DNA from: Idiomarina zobellii
GTDB taxonomy: Bacteria > Pseudomonadota > Gammaproteobacteria > Enterobacterales > Alteromonadaceae
NCBI RefSeq assembly: GCF_900100855.1
Contig: NZ_FNCB01000005.1
Location: 1 to 64,000, forward strand
Length of the DNA: 64,000 nt
Reading direction: 5' to 3'
A model generated the notes under the pieces. That model did no database searches. It was not told where the DNA came from and worked only from the letters and a program-made list of their open reading frames with translations. Position 1 is the first letter of the stretch. Every line of letters begins with the position of its first letter. A program made the position numbers and the translations under genes. Positions 54,708 to 64,000 of this stretch are shown here, one piece after another.

Positions 54708-56117
54708 ATGTCAGCTGATAAGATTTTCGATACCATTAAAGAAAACGACGTAAAATTCGTCGACCTACGCTTTACCGATACTAAGGGTAAAGAACAACAC
54801 GTCACTATCCCGGTGTCGCAAATCGATGACGACTTCTTTGAAGAAGGCAAAATGTTTGACGGCTCGTCAATTGCGGGCTGGAAAGGTATTAATGAATCAG
54901 ACATGGTGCTGATGCCGGACAACGAGTCGGCAGTATTAGACCCGTTCACTGATGAAATGACCCTGAATATTCGTTGCGACATTTTAGAGCCTGAAACGCT
55001 GCAAGGTTACAGTCGTGACCCTCGTTCTATTGCCAAACGTGCGGAAGAGTTCTTGCGCAGCTCAGGCATTGCTGATGAGGCTTATTTTGGTCCTGAGCCA
55101 GAGTTCTTCCTGTTCAACGACGTTCGTTTCCGTACCGACATGAGCGGTTCGTTCTACAAAATTGATGCTGATGAAGCTGAGTGGAACTCGGGTCGAGAAT
55201 ATTCTGAAGGCAACATGGCTCACCGTCCGGGCGTGAAAGGCGGTTACTTCCCGGTACCTCCGGTTGACTCAGCTCACGACATTCGTGGCACCATGAGTTT
55301 GGTTATGGAAGACATGGGTTTAGTGGTTGAGGCGCACCACCATGAGGTGGCGACAGCCGGTCAGAACGAGGTAGCGACCCGTTTCAACACCTTAACGACT
55401 AAAGCCGACGAGCTTCAGGTGTACAAATACGTTGTTCATAACGTCGCGCACTCTTATGGCATGACAGCAACCTTTATGCCTAAGCCATTAGTCGGTGATA
55501 ACGGCTCTGGTATGCACGTACACATGTCACTGAACAAAGGCGGTGAAAACCTATTTGCCGGTGATCAGTACGCTGGTTTGAGTGAAACCGCGTTGTATTA
55601 CATTGGCGGTATTGTTAAGCATGCTCGCGCGATTAACGCCTTCGCAAACGCATCAACGAACTCATATAAACGTTTGGTTCCTGGTTTTGAAGCGCCGGTT
55701 ATGCTGGCTTACTCAGCGCGTAACCGTTCAGCGTCCATTCGTATTCCGTTGGTGTCGAGTGCTAAAGCCCGTCGTATTGAGGTACGCTTCCCTGATCCAA
55801 GCGCGAACCCTTACCTATGTTTCACTGCGCTGCTTATGGCTGGTCTTGACGGTATTCGTAACAAGATTCACCCGGGTGATGCAATGGATAAGGACTTATA
55901 TAACTTGCCACCAGAAGAGGCAAAGGATATTCCGACCGTTTGTCATTCGTTAGAAATGGCGCTGGAAGCACTGGATAAAGACCGTGACTTCCTGAAGCAA
56001 GGTGGTGTCATGGACGATGACATGATCGATGCGTACATTGGTCTGAAGTACAACGAAGTTGAAACACTGAAGAAGACAACACACCCTGTTGAATTCGACA
56101 TGTACTACAGTGTTTAA
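54708..56117 (+). CDS. glnA: Glutamine synthetase type I
   Basis: A 469-residue dodecameric enzyme that makes glutamine from glutamate, ammonia and [21 protein letters not shown], the [18 protein letters not shown]/ammonia loop, and the adenylylation tyrosine in [10 protein letters not shown] are present (beta subtype). GGAGG lies 6 bases before the ATG. Controlled by NtrC/sigma-54 and followed by its regulators. Confidence 0.97.
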   Translation: MSADKIFDTIKENDVKFVDLRFTDTKGKEQHVTIPVSQIDDDFFEEGKMFDGSSIAGWKGINESDMVLMPDNESAVLDPFTDEMTLNIRCDILEPETLQGYSRDPRSIAKRAEEFLRSSGIADEAYFGPEPEFFLFNDVRFRTDMSGSFYKIDADEAEWNSGREYSEGNMAHRPGVKGGYFPVPPVDSAHDIRGTMSLVMEDMGLVVEAHHHEVATAGQNEVATRFNTLTTKADELQVYKYVVHNVAHSYGMTATFMPKPLVGDNGSGMHVHMSLNKGGENLFAGDQYAGLSETALYYIGGIVKHARAINAFANASTNSYKRLVPGFEAPVMLAYSARNRSASIRIPLVSSAKARRIEVRFPDPSANPYLCFTALLMAGLDGIRNKIHPGDAMDKDLYNLPPEEAKDIPTVCHSLEMALEALDKDRDFLKQGGVMDDDMIDAYIGLKYNEVETLKKTTHPVEFDMYYSV

Positions 56118-56127
56118 CAACCTTTAG

Positions 56128-56152
56128 AGGGCGGTTTATACTGCCCTTTTTA
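56128..56152 (+). terminator. glnA terminator
   Basis: AGGGCGG and CTGCCCT form a 7-bp stem (one G-U pair) and are followed by a T-rich tail. It starts 10 bases past the glnA stop and separates strong glnA expression from glnL. Confidence 0.8.
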
Positions 56153-56154
56153 TT

Positions 56155-56171
56155 TGCACCAATATGGTGCA
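56155..56171 (+). promoter_or_regulatory. NtrC site in front of glnL
   Basis: TGCACCAATATGGTGCA is a perfect NtrC palindrome, 18 bases upstream of the glnL GTG. In E. coli an NtrC site in this position represses the glnL promoter, giving autoregulation of NtrBC. Confidence 0.9.
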
Positions 56172-56188
56172 TAAGCTAATCTTCCCTT

Positions 56189-57247
56189 GTGAATACTCAT
56201 TCTTTAATTAATCAACTTCTGACCGGGATACTCGTTTTAGACGAGAGTCTTACTATTCGCTACGTTAATTCGGCAGCGGAGTCCCTGTTTGATCATAGTG
56301 CGAAGCGTTTGCTTGGAGAGCCTTTCTCGACGGCTTTTTTTCAGTGCTCGTTAGCCAGTGAAACCATTGCCAATTGCTTTCATTATGAGCAAAGAGTGCT
56401 CAATACGGATGCGGAATTCGCTTTGCATTCAGGGCATCGAATTACCGTCGATGTGTGCATTCAGACCATTCAGGATGACGGTCAAACACTGTTGTTGATG
56501 GAGCTTCGCAAGGCGGACCAACTGCGCCGCATTAATCAGGAAGACCAACAGCGGAACCAATTGTTTGCTACCCAGCATTTATTGCGTGGTATGGCGCATG
56601 AAATAAAAAACCCATTAGGCGGACTACGCGGCGCGGCGCAGCTGTTGGCGCGTGAGCTGAACGACGATTATTTAAAAGAATACACGGACTTAATTATCAG
56701 TCAGTCTGACCGTTTGCGTTTTTTGGTCGATCGCCTGTTAGGCCCTATGAAGCCCGGCAAGCGAGAACGGGTCAATGTGCATGAAATAACGGAGCGCGTG
56801 GCGAAGACGTTGTCTTATGAATACGGCGATGCACTGAACATTGTTCGCGACTACGACCCGTCATTGCCGGATATTATGATTGTCGAAGAAAGCTGTGAGC
56901 AGGTGTTTTTAAACATTGCAAAAAATGCAGCACAAGCGATGAACGGCAAAGGGAAGCTCATTGTAAGAACTCGGGTTGAGCATCAGTTAACGCTTTTCGG
57001 AGAGCGTTACCGGCAATGCGCTGTGGTTCACTTTATCGATAATGGTCCTGGCATTTCTGACGAGCTTCGTAACACCCTGTTTTATCCGTTAGTTAGCGGC
57101 AGAGCAGAGGGTACGGGGCTGGGACTGTCTCTGGCGCAAACCATTGTGCACCAGCATAAAGGCAAAATTGAGGTCAGCTCTGAACCGGGGCGCACTCAAT
57201 TTTCTGTCTATTTACCTTATGTGAGTGAGGGCTCGGGAAATGACTGA
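56189..57247 (+). CDS. glnL: Nitrogen sensor kinase NtrB
   Basis: A 352-residue cytoplasmic histidine kinase that responds to PII. It has an N-terminal PAS domain (about 8-105), phospho-acceptor H137 in MAHEIKNPLGGLRGAAQLL, then N-box IAKNAAQAM, HFIDNGPGIS and GTGLGLSLAQTIVHQHKG. Start GTG 56189. Its end overlaps the glnG start by eight bases. Confidence 0.95.
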   Translation: MNTHSLINQLLTGILVLDESLTIRYVNSAAESLFDHSAKRLLGEPFSTAFFQCSLASETIANCFHYEQRVLNTDAEFALHSGHRITVDVCIQTIQDDGQTLLLMELRKADQLRRINQEDQQRNQLFATQHLLRGMAHEIKNPLGGLRGAAQLLARELNDDYLKEYTDLIISQSDRLRFLVDRLLGPMKPGKRERVNVHEITERVAKTLSYEYGDALNIVRDYDPSLPDIMIVEESCEQVFLNIAKNAAQAMNGKGKLIVRTRVEHQLTLFGERYRQCAVVHFIDNGPGISDELRNTLFYPLVSGRAEGTGLGLSLAQTIVHQHKGKIEVSSEPGRTQFSVYLPYVSEGSGND

Positions 57248-58658
57248 CGCAAGTTTATGGATAATTGACGACGATGAGTCTATTCGCTGGGTATTGGAAA
57301 AGGCCTTCGCAAACAGTCGTTATCGCGTACGCACTTTTTCTGACAGCGCTACATTTTTCAGCGAACTTGAACAGAGTCAGCCGAGTGTGGTGATGACGGA
57401 CATCCGCATGCCCGGTGACGATGGACTGGCGGTGTTAAAAAGGCTGCAAGAAAACTACCCGGGTATGCCGGTAGTCGTTATGACCGCTCATTCTGACTTA
57501 GATACGACAGTTAAAGCCTTTCAGGGCGGCGCATTTGAGTATTTGCCAAAGCCGTTTGATATTGATGAAGCGCTGACTACGGTGGACCGTGCACTCCGAC
57601 ACCTGATTGAGAATAAACAAGGTTCACAGCCCGCTAAAGCAGCAAAAGTTCCTGAAATTATCGGCGAAGCGCCTGCTATGCAGGATGTGTTCCGTGCTAT
57701 TGGGCGACTGTCGTCATCCAGCGTGAGTGTACTGCTGACGGGAGAAACGGGAACGGGTAAAGAGCTGATCGCGCGAGCATTGCATAAGCACAGCCCTCGA
57801 ACTGAGAGACCTTTCATTGCGTTAAATATGGCTGCTATTCCAGGGGAGCTCATCGAATCGGAGCTGTTTGGGCATGAGCGTGGGGCCTTTACCGGCGCTG
57901 ATAAAAAGCGCATGGGTCGTTTTGAACAAGCCAATGGAGGCACGCTGTTTCTGGATGAAATAGGCGATATGCCGTTGTCGGTGCAGACCCGGTTACTGAG
58001 GGTGCTAGCTGAAGGACAGTTTTACCCGGTGGGGGCGCATCAACCCATAGAGGTCGATGTTAGGGTTATTGCAGCAACGCATCGTTCTTTGGAAGCATTG
58101 GTTGCTAAAGGTCAGTTTCGAGATGACTTGTATCACCGACTCAATGTTATTCGGCTTAAGTTACCACCACTGCGTGAACGAAAAAATGACATCCCTATGC
58201 TGGTTGAGCATTTCTTAGAAAGTGCCGCGAACGAACTTCATGTGACGGCGAAGAAGTTGTCTAAAGAAGCAATGGCAGCACTAAAGAATTACGGCTGGCC
58301 GGGCAACGTGCGTCAACTGGAAAATACCTGTCGTTGGTTAACCGTCATGGCGCCCGGTCAACGTGTGGGCGTCGATGACCTGCCCGAAGATATTGTGGCT
58401 AAAGACGACACTCGGACTGAGTCAGTAGCAGCGATAAATCGTGAAACTTTAGACAGTTGGTTGGGTCTATTAAGCGATGAGCTGGCTGCAATCCCCGATG
58501 ATAATACTGACGTACTGACTCAGTACCAGCGCCGACTCGAACAAATTGCTTTAGAACATGCGTTAGCCCGTTTTGACGGGCATAAACAAAAAGCCGCGCT
58601 ATGGTTGGGTTGGGGGCGTAATACACTCACCCGAAAACGGAAAAACCTGCTAAAGTAA
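57240..58658 (+). CDS. glnG: Nitrogen regulator NtrC
   Basis: A 472-residue sigma-54 activator. It has a receiver domain with phospho-acceptor D54 (VVMTDIRMPGDDG), an AAA+ domain with Walker A GETGTGKELIARALH, the sigma-54 contact loop GAFTGA, Walker B GGTLFLDEIGDMP, and a Fis-type HTH (ALARFDGHKQKAALWLGWGRNTLTRKRKNL). ATG 57240 (MTDASLWIIDDD) is chosen over 57225 because it matches NtrC length and lies in the glnL stop overlap. Confidence 0.96.
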   Translation: MTDASLWIIDDDESIRWVLEKAFANSRYRVRTFSDSATFFSELEQSQPSVVMTDIRMPGDDGLAVLKRLQENYPGMPVVVMTAHSDLDTTVKAFQGGAFEYLPKPFDIDEALTTVDRALRHLIENKQGSQPAKAAKVPEIIGEAPAMQDVFRAIGRLSSSSVSVLLTGETGTGKELIARALHKHSPRTERPFIALNMAAIPGELIESELFGHERGAFTGADKKRMGRFEQANGGTLFLDEIGDMPLSVQTRLLRVLAEGQFYPVGAHQPIEVDVRVIAATHRSLEALVAKGQFRDDLYHRLNVIRLKLPPLRERKNDIPMLVEHFLESAANELHVTAKKLSKEAMAALKNYGWPGNVRQLENTCRWLTVMAPGQRVGVDDLPEDIVAKDDTRTESVAAINRETLDSWLGLLSDELAAIPDDNTDVLTQYQRRLEQIALEHALARFDGHKQKAALWLGWGRNTLTRKRKNLLK

Positions 58659-58733
58659 AAGTTCTGTAAATTGGGTCGTATATTGAGCGGTCATTTTGGA
58701 CCATGGATTTATTTCTGGAGAGAACAACAAGTT

Positions 58734-59414
58734 ATGAGACATTCAGTACTACTCATTGATGATGATAGCGAAATGTCCGTCATGCTGACGGAGTTGTTTA
58801 AGCGAGAATCTGTTGATCTAACAACGGCGGAAGACGGCGTGACCGGTCTCGATGAAGCTCTCAACGGCGACTACGAGCTTATATTGCTGGACGTTATGTT
58901 GCCGGGTATCGATGGTATGCAGCTGTTGCAACGGCTGCGTCAGCAACACCGAGATACTGCAGTGTTAATGCTGACCGCTCGCGGCGACGACGAAGATCGT
59001 GTTATGGGTCTTGAGCTGGGTGCCGATGACTACTTGCCTAAACCTTTTAATCCACGGGAACTGGTTGCGCGGGTTAAAGCATTGCTACGTCGCACGCCAA
59101 ACACCACGATGCAGAGTGAGCGTTTGTCGGTGTGTGGCATTAATTTAGATCCTGCAACAACCGAAGTGCATTGTGATGGCTCTGAGCTTATATTAACGCC
59201 GACTGAATTCGATATTTTACGTTGTTTAATGCAGCAAGCTGGGCACATGGTCAGTAAAGATCAGCTGTCGGTAGCGGCGCTAGGCCGAAAAATGGAGCCT
59301 TTTGATCGCAGTTTAGATGTCCACATCAGTAATATTCGTAAAAAATTACCGACTAAACCTGATCGTATTCAAACCATTCGTGGTCGTGGGTATCGCTTAC
59401 TTGCGAGTCTATGA
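58734..59414 (+). CDS. cpxR: CpxR-like response regulator
   Basis: A 226-residue OmpR-family regulator. The receiver domain has D9-D10-D11 and phospho-acceptor D53 (LILLDVMLPGIDG), then LELGADDYLPKPFNPRELVARVKALLRR; the C-terminal winged helix has LTPTEFDILRCLMQQAG and DVHISNIRKKLPTKPDRIQTIRGRGYRL. ATG 58734 gives the family length; the frame is open back to TTG 58671. CpxR assignment also rests on the nearby fieF, which adjoins cpxP-cpxR in E. coli. No cpxP is seen. Confidence 0.88.
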   Translation: MRHSVLLIDDDSEMSVMLTELFKRESVDLTTAEDGVTGLDEALNGDYELILLDVMLPGIDGMQLLQRLRQQHRDTAVLMLTARGDDEDRVMGLELGADDYLPKPFNPRELVARVKALLRRTPNTTMQSERLSVCGINLDPATTEVHCDGSELILTPTEFDILRCLMQQAGHMVSKDQLSVAALGRKMEPFDRSLDVHISNIRKKLPTKPDRIQTIRGRGYRLLASL

Positions 59415-60760
59415 AAACACAACGCACGCGGTGGTATCGGTCATTAACCTTAAGGTTGCTGCTGGTTTTCTGGGCGCTGCTATCAGTGACTGCCGCCAGC
59501 GGTTACCTGCTTGCGATATGGAACAAACCTAAGGCGGAGCTTTCTCCGCTTAAACCTGAAATATACCAAACCCTGCAACCGCTTTTGAGCGACGCGCTAA
59601 CCTTTCACTCCCTGCAGCCCGGACGCCTCATTGCCGGTGATTACCGAGTCGCTGCGCAATTGTCGAATACCGGTAGCGAAAAACTCCTGATGGATGAACT
59701 GCTGCGCATTAAACACGGTTCAACGTTATTGCGAATGTTAGGTCAGGAACAACCGCAGCAAATTCCCCTCGACGAACGATTGTTGATGGGTCCCTTCGAG
59801 CTTAATGGCAATAAAATACTGGTGACACGACCATTAGGTCCTGAGGAATACGTCGATAAAGAGCAACTTGAACAAGAGTCGATGGAGGCGCGTGCACTGA
59901 CCGTTATTATCGGCAGTGGCATGTTGGCTATTTTGTTAGGTATTTGGCTTATTCGCCCTATTCGCCGAATGATATTAGGTATGCGCGAAGTGGCAAAAGG
60001 CAGTGCGAAGCCTGATTTAAAGCGACTACCAAAGCGGGGTGATGAAGTGGGCGAGCTGGCGCGAGCTTTGTCGCAAACGGCACTGGATTTAGCGAAATCG
60101 AGAGACGCCCAACGCCGGCTTTTAAGCGACGTGTCACACGAACTGCGTTCGCCAATGGCGCGTATGCAGGTTGCTCTGGACTTAACCGAAACCGACGTAA
60201 GTCAGGATGATCCCAACTGGCAGCAGCTGCGCAGAGACACGGAGCGGCTGAGCGTCATTATAGAGCGTATTTTGTCGCTATCTCGTTTGGAAAACGGCTT
60301 AATAGAACTGAACAAAGAGGCTCTGGACAGTGGCGAACTGGTACAGCAGTTAATAAACGATATGTGCTATCAGAAGCCTGAGGTTGAGAAGCGTTTAGTG
60401 AAACTCGGTGATGCCTGGCCAGAAGTGGACACCGATGCGGAGCTATTCCGTTTGGTACTCGAGAATATTGTACGTAATGCGCTGCACTACACGGAGAATA
60501 ACGTTGAGCTCGCTTGTGAAGTGGGTCGTGACAATATTTGTGTGATAATTCGAGACCACGGTCCGGGGGTGGAAGAGTCAACGTTGGAGAAATTGTTTGA
60601 ACCCTTCTACCGGGGCGATCCGGCTCGCCATCATAAAGCAGGAGTCGGACTTGGTCTTGCTCTCAGTCAGAGAGCAGCGGTTGTACTTGGTGGGAGCTTG
60701 ACCGCCAGAAACCACCCTGAAGGCGGACTGGAAGTCGTGCTAGAATTGCCAAAACGGTAA
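59411..60760 (+). CDS. cpxA: CpxA-like sensor histidine kinase
   Basis: A 449-residue envelope-stress-type sensor. It has membrane helices near 12-36 and 162-183, a periplasmic domain of about 125 residues between them, a HAMP domain (RPIRRMILGMREVAKGSAKPDLKRLPKRGDEVGELARAL), H243 in LLSDVSHELRSPMARMQVAL, and GVGLGLALSQRAAVVLGG. It overlaps cpxR by four bases. It likely phosphorylates and dephosphorylates the partner regulator. Confidence 0.9.
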   Translation: MKTQRTRWYRSLTLRLLLVFWALLSVTAASGYLLAIWNKPKAELSPLKPEIYQTLQPLLSDALTFHSLQPGRLIAGDYRVAAQLSNTGSEKLLMDELLRIKHGSTLLRMLGQEQPQQIPLDERLLMGPFELNGNKILVTRPLGPEEYVDKEQLEQESMEARALTVIIGSGMLAILLGIWLIRPIRRMILGMREVAKGSAKPDLKRLPKRGDEVGELARALSQTALDLAKSRDAQRRLLSDVSHELRSPMARMQVALDLTETDVSQDDPNWQQLRRDTERLSVIIERILSLSRLENGLIELNKEALDSGELVQQLINDMCYQKPEVEKRLVKLGDAWPEVDTDAELFRLVLENIVRNALHYTENNVELACEVGRDNICVIIRDHGPGVEESTLEKLFEPFYRGDPARHHKAGVGLGLALSQRAAVVLGGSLTARNHPEGGLEVVLELPKR

Positions 60761-60774
60761 TTTGAGCAGCACGC

Positions 60775-61800
60775 ATGTCGCTAAACGACCCACTTAAACA
60801 AAAGCCATCCGATGACTCGCCGACTTGGCGGACCTTTTTTGATGACACTATTGTGCCTTTTTGGGACGCAAAGGTTGAGTCGAGGTACTTTAAAGCTGAC
60901 GATGGCTTAACGTTGCACTACGCTTTTTATAAACACAATACCGAAGCACCGCTGGTTGTTATTAGCCCGGGACGCATTGAGTCTGCACTAAAGTATCAGG
61001 AATTATTCTGGGAGCTGGCGCAGTACGGGTTTTCTGTCACTGCTATCGACCACCGAGGACAGGGTTTGTCGGACCGTTTGACAGACAACCCACATCAGGG
61101 GCACGTTGACAGTTTTGATGATTTTGTCCGTGATTTTGCACGGTTTAACGATGAAATTGAGAAAGAGTTTGGCAATGTGCCGAAAACCCTGTTCTCTCAC
61201 TCGATGGGGGGCACCATAGCTACGCTTTATTGCGCTAACTATAAGCATAGTTATCGGTCGCTCATTTTATCAGCTCCTATGTTCTCTATTGATACAGGCG
61301 GTGTCCCGTACAGCTTAGCGAAGTTTGTCGTGAGTGTTGGAGCGCGTCTGAACCGCTGGTTTGCGAGACCCTGGTATTTTCTGGGCATGAAGAATTATCA
61401 GCGTATTGCGTTTGAGGATAACGTTTTGACGCAAAGCTCGGTACGATACGATGCTTTTCGTGATGGATATGAGGCTCAGCCTAGTGTGCAGCTTGGAGGT
61501 CCAACATTTAATTGGTTGTATGAGGCGATAAAAGCTTCGGAAGCTGCGCAAGATGTCGTCAATAAAATAAACATACCGGTGACGCTATTTCGAGCCGGTG
61601 CTGACAAAGTTGTCTCGAAAACAGGGCAATTAGCGGTGGCATCAAAAGCGACAGCAGGTCACTTCACTTTCAGGACGATAGAAGGGGCGTATCACGAATT
61701 GATGATGGAAAAAGACTGTTACCGAACGCCCGTCTTGAACGCTATCGTTGAGCAGACCCTTCCACTATTGCAACAATCTCAGGGTCCATGTGCACAATAA
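60775..61800 (+). CDS. pldB: Lysophospholipase PldB-like hydrolase
   Basis: A 341-residue alpha/beta hydrolase (monoglyceride lipase/PldB type). The nucleophile is S143 in LFSHSMGGTIATLY. IDHRGQGLSDRL is the oxyanion-side motif, and the Asp/His come from RAGADKVV and EGAYHELMMEKD. It should deacylate lysophospholipids at the inner membrane. Its 3' end overlaps fieF by 59 bases. Confidence 0.9.
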   Translation: MSLNDPLKQKPSDDSPTWRTFFDDTIVPFWDAKVESRYFKADDGLTLHYAFYKHNTEAPLVVISPGRIESALKYQELFWELAQYGFSVTAIDHRGQGLSDRLTDNPHQGHVDSFDDFVRDFARFNDEIEKEFGNVPKTLFSHSMGGTIATLYCANYKHSYRSLILSAPMFSIDTGGVPYSLAKFVVSVGARLNRWFARPWYFLGMKNYQRIAFEDNVLTQSSVRYDAFRDGYEAQPSVQLGGPTFNWLYEAIKASEAAQDVVNKINIPVTLFRAGADKVVSKTGQLAVASKATAGHFTFRTIEGAYHELMMEKDCYRTPVLNAIVEQTLPLLQQSQGPCAQ

Positions 61801-62656
61801 TATCGGCTCCGGGGAAGGCTTTCATCAGTTCAGCTTCAACGTCATCCGCAATGGCGTGGGCACGCAGTAGCGATAAACTGTTATCGAGCTCAATGTGAAG
61901 CTGAATAAAGCGAACCGGACCCGCCTCACGAGTCCTTAAGCCGTGGAAACCCTTAACCCCGTCAACCGACATGGTTGCTTCAGCAATTTGTTTTTGGTGT
62001 TCCTCAGACAGCTCTCTGTCCATTAATGACTGGAACGCGTCCCAGCCAATCTTTATAGCACCAATTATAAGGTATACCGCAATGCCAATGGCGAAGACGC
62101 TGTCTGCCCAAAACCATCCCATACTGGTTAGCATAAGAGCGACAATGACGGCCAAATTCAGCAGAATATCAGACTGGTAGTGCAAGTTGTCCGCTTGAAT
62201 TGCCTGTGACTGCGTTTGTCGTATAGCAATGCGTTGAATAGTGATAAGAACCGCTGTAATAAGTATGGCGATAATAGAAACAATGATGCCGTAACCAGCT
62301 TTCGGAACGTTGCCGCCCTGAATGAGCTGCTGCACACTGTGAAAAACTAGCAACATGCTGGAACCGGCAATAAAGGCACTTTGTGCGAGAGCCGCTAATG
62401 ACTCGGCTTTACCGTGACCAAAGCGATGCTCTTCGTCAGCCGGCTGGAGCGCATAGCGAATGGCAAAAAAACTGAAAATAGAAGCGCCGCTGTCGAGAAT
62501 GGAGTCTGTTAACGAGGCCAGCATACTGGCAGACTCAGTTTGCAACCAGGCAAACAGTTTTATAGCAATAAGGGTAGCCGCCACAACAACCGATGAAGCA
62601 CTGGCTAAACGAACCCAAAAAGAGTAATTTTGCTGATAATTTTTCTGCTTTGGCAC
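61742..62656 (-). CDS. fieF: Cation diffusion facilitator FieF
   Basis: A 304-residue six-helix proton/metal antiporter exporting Fe2+ or Zn2+. The transport-site motifs SLTDSILDSGASIFSFFAIRYA and QADNLHYQSDILLNLAVIVAL contain the Asp and His ligands of FieF. The C-terminal cytoplasmic metallochaperone-like domain has GFHGLRTREAGPVRFIQLHIELD. Converges on pldB with a long overlap. Confidence 0.94.
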   Translation of the reverse strand: MPKQKNYQQNYSFWVRLASASSVVVAATLIAIKLFAWLQTESASMLASLTDSILDSGASIFSFFAIRYALQPADEEHRFGHGKAESLAALAQSAFIAGSSMLLVFHSVQQLIQGGNVPKAGYGIIVSIIAILITAVLITIQRIAIRQTQSQAIQADNLHYQSDILLNLAVIVALMLTSMGWFWADSVFAIGIAVYLIIGAIKIGWDAFQSLMDRELSEEHQKQIAEATMSVDGVKGFHGLRTREAGPVRFIQLHIELDNSLSLLRAHAIADDVEAELMKAFPGADIIVHMDPEIVAIVEGSAQR

Positions 62657-62726
62657 GGCTTAGGCACACATTAAAAAGAAATATTCTGCTATTCTACCGT
62701 TTTTCTAAAAGCGATGAAAATGAGCG

Positions 62727-63191
62727 ATGCTGCATTTAGTTTTATTTGAGCCTGAAATTCCGCCTAATACCGGCAACGTCATACGCTTAGCGGCTAACAC
62801 CGGTATGCAACTTCACTTAATTAAGCCGCTGGGTTTTGAACTCGATGAGAAAAAAGTCCGTCGTGCCGGTTTGGACTACCATGACCTTGCTAAAGTTAAC
62901 ATTCATGACAACTGGCAGGCTTTTTTGTCTAACGTTGAGTATAACCGTATTTTTGCCTGTACGACGAAAGGACAAACTCGCTATACCGATGTGCAGTATC
63001 AAAAGAACGATGTGTTGTTATTTGGCCCGGAAACTCGCGGTCTGCCAATGTCCGTTCTGGAGACGTTTCCGTCTGAAAATTGGTTGAGATTGCCGATGGC
63101 TGACACCAGCCGAAGCTTAAACCTGTCAAATTCGGTAGCTATTTTCGCCTATGAAGCTTGGCGTCAGCTTAATTTTGCGGGGGCTCGTTAA
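62727..63191 (+). CDS. trmL: tRNA (cytidine/uridine-34-2'-O)-methyltransferase TrmL
   Basis: A 154-residue SPOUT methyltransferase acting on the wobble base of tRNA-Leu. It begins [51 protein letters not shown]. The trefoil-knot motifs [11 protein letters not shown] and [25 protein letters not shown] are complete. A 23-base overlap with the converging gene follows. Confidence 0.95.
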   Translation: MLHLVLFEPEIPPNTGNVIRLAANTGMQLHLIKPLGFELDEKKVRRAGLDYHDLAKVNIHDNWQAFLSNVEYNRIFACTTKGQTRYTDVQYQKNDVLLFGPETRGLPMSVLETFPSENWLRLPMADTSRSLNLSNSVAIFAYEAWRQLNFAGAR

Positions 63192-64000
63192 CGTTACTAA
63201 ACAGGTAATTGTCGAACGCCTGCTTTAACGAACGACCCCGTTGTGTGTCAGGAAAGGCGACAAATAACGGGCTCGGCTCAGCGATTAATTGTTGTTTGTA
63301 GGGTTTTTCCGTCCAGTCTGGCAGGTTATCCCGGTAGTCAACAACGCCGTTTACCCGTTCCATATCCAGCAACGCAAAGCAATCGAGAGAGCTGTCCGCG
63401 CGGTAGAACGGGCGTTGTGTATCGACGAGATCTTCAATGAATCGTGGGCCTGATACACAAATAGGTCCTTCGTTTTCTTCTTCTAACATGAACAAATACA
63501 GGCTGTCGTCATAACCGATGTGGTATTTCGACAGCGTTATGTTTTCAATGTTTTGATTGGCGCGCACCCCTAAAAGTGCATCAGCACGGGCCTCTTGAAT
63601 CATCTGCTTAGCACGTTGCCAACTGGTTACAACCGGGTGTAGTTGAGTTGCCATTTGCGGAAAAACCTGTTTTGCAAATGCCCAAAGTACACCTGTGCCG
63701 TCTGCGTTAGTCAGCCCTTTTTGGACAGGGCCCAAAACAACAATTGGCTTAGATGCATCAAGTGGCTGGGCTGGTTTTTCTGCATACACCCCATAGGCCT
63801 TTTGCAGCTCTTCGATACGACCACTTTCTTTTAGCTTTTGTAACTGGTAAGTCAGCTGCGGAATAAGCCGGGCATGCTCTTCGTTAAGGTAATGAAAACC
63901 TTGTTCGATAGAAAGCCGGTGAGTAATAAAGTTTGGGTTGCTGCTCAGTGAAGACCCCTGGTATTGAAAGTCTGCCATAAAGGCTGCATCTACCCGGCCT
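63169..64000 (-). CDS. Periplasmic solute-binding-like protein, partial at window end
   Basis: The C-terminal portion of a protein with the amino-acid-type solute-binding fold. The frame runs past an internal Met at 63978 into [13 protein letters not shown], which resembles the usual DGRVDAALxD step of such proteins, and stays open to the window edge, so the start lies outside. [41 protein letters not shown] resembles the domain-closing helix of one lobe. A second part ([28 protein letters not shown]) looks like a repeat of the same fold. No transporter genes are visible. Ligand unknown. Confidence 0.7.
   Translation of the reverse strand, partial: GRVDAAFMADFQYQGSSLSSNPNFITHRLSIEQGFHYLNEEHARLIPQLTYQLQKLKESGRIEELQKAYGVYAEKPAQPLDASKPIVVLGPVQKGLTNADGTGVLWAFAKQVFPQMATQLHPVVTSWQRAKQMIQEARADALLGVRANQNIENITLSKYHIGYDDSLYLFMLEEENEGPICVSGPRFIEDLVDTQRPFYRADSSLDCFALLDMERVNGVVDYRDNLPDWTEKPYKQQLIAEPSPLFVAFPDTQRGRSLKQAFDNYLFSNVNEPPQN

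Noticed and set aside
1-64000. CRISPR arrays, tRNA or rRNA genes, prophage
   Set aside because: No regularly spaced repeat-spacer blocks, no cloverleaf or rRNA-like segments and no phage structural genes were seen by eye; a tRNAscan and CRISPR search would be needed to be certain.

Overview
The window looks like the chromosome of a marine gammaproteobacterium of the Alteromonadales, most like Idiomarina (inferred from protein character, gene order and moderate G+C, not from a database search). From about 13 kb onward it is dense core genome whose order largely mirrors the Escherichia coli chromosome: mrcA / pilMNOPQ (hofMNOPQ position)-aroK-aroB-damX-dam; metL / metJ; rpmE / priA; ftsN-hslV-hslU-rraA; yihY-dtd-yiiD; typA / glnA-glnL-glnG; cpxRA-like pair with pldB and fieF.

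Region 1 (1-9300) is a mobile and decaying stretch. It holds the 5' part of a frameshifted IS21-type istA with phased 23-bp terminal repeats, a TonB-dependent siderophore receptor that has lost its N-terminal half at the IS end, an iron alcohol dehydrogenase, an iron-responsive Mn-superoxide dismutase/ZIP-transporter locus with a Fur box, a GNAT acetyltransferase remnant, an IS110-family (IS1111-type) element with an ochre codon in its transposase, an orphan IS21-type end fragment, and an accessory DUF4143 ATPase. Region 2 (9300-12950) is accessory: an unknown 175-residue protein, a PaiB C-domain-like small protein, a minimal signal peptidase I, a secreted gluzincin protease and a RelE/Phd toxin-antitoxin pair.

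Region 3 (12995-20088, minus strand) is a tightly overlapping set: flavoprotein, peroxiredoxin, rsmJ, elaA, dam, damX, aroB, aroK. Region 4 (20225-26237) is a compact type IV pilus/DNA-uptake alignment set (pilM, pilN, a fused pilO-pilP, a short pilQ) divergent from PBP1A. Region 5 (26260-41490) has methionine/threonine biosynthesis (metL) with its repressor MetJ and tandem Met boxes, malic enzyme, L31, PriA, ArgS, FtsN, HslVU, a GGDEF/EAL protein and RraA. Region 6 (40444-46702) is a full histidine-utilisation cluster (hutG, hutI, hutC, hutU, hutH) with a palindromic HutC operator in the hutI-hutC gap. Region 7 (46719-54369) carries yiiD, dtd, yihY, small envelope genes, a TetR regulator, hemolysin III and BipA. 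Region 8 (54370-58658) is the nitrogen regulon core glnA-glnL-glnG with NtrC boxes and a sigma-54 promoter. Region 9 (58734-64000) holds a CpxRA-like two-component system, lysophospholipase PldB, the FieF exporter, TrmL and a partial solute-binding-like protein.

I saw no tRNA, rRNA or CRISPR array. The strongest unusual signals are the decayed but end-complete IS1111-type element with a probable guide-RNA end, the Fur-controlled divergent sodA/ZIP locus, the pilO-pilP fusion, an inverted repeat covering the hslV ribosome-binding site in front of a TTG start, and a 22-bp phased triplet repeat upstream of the DUF4143 ATPase.
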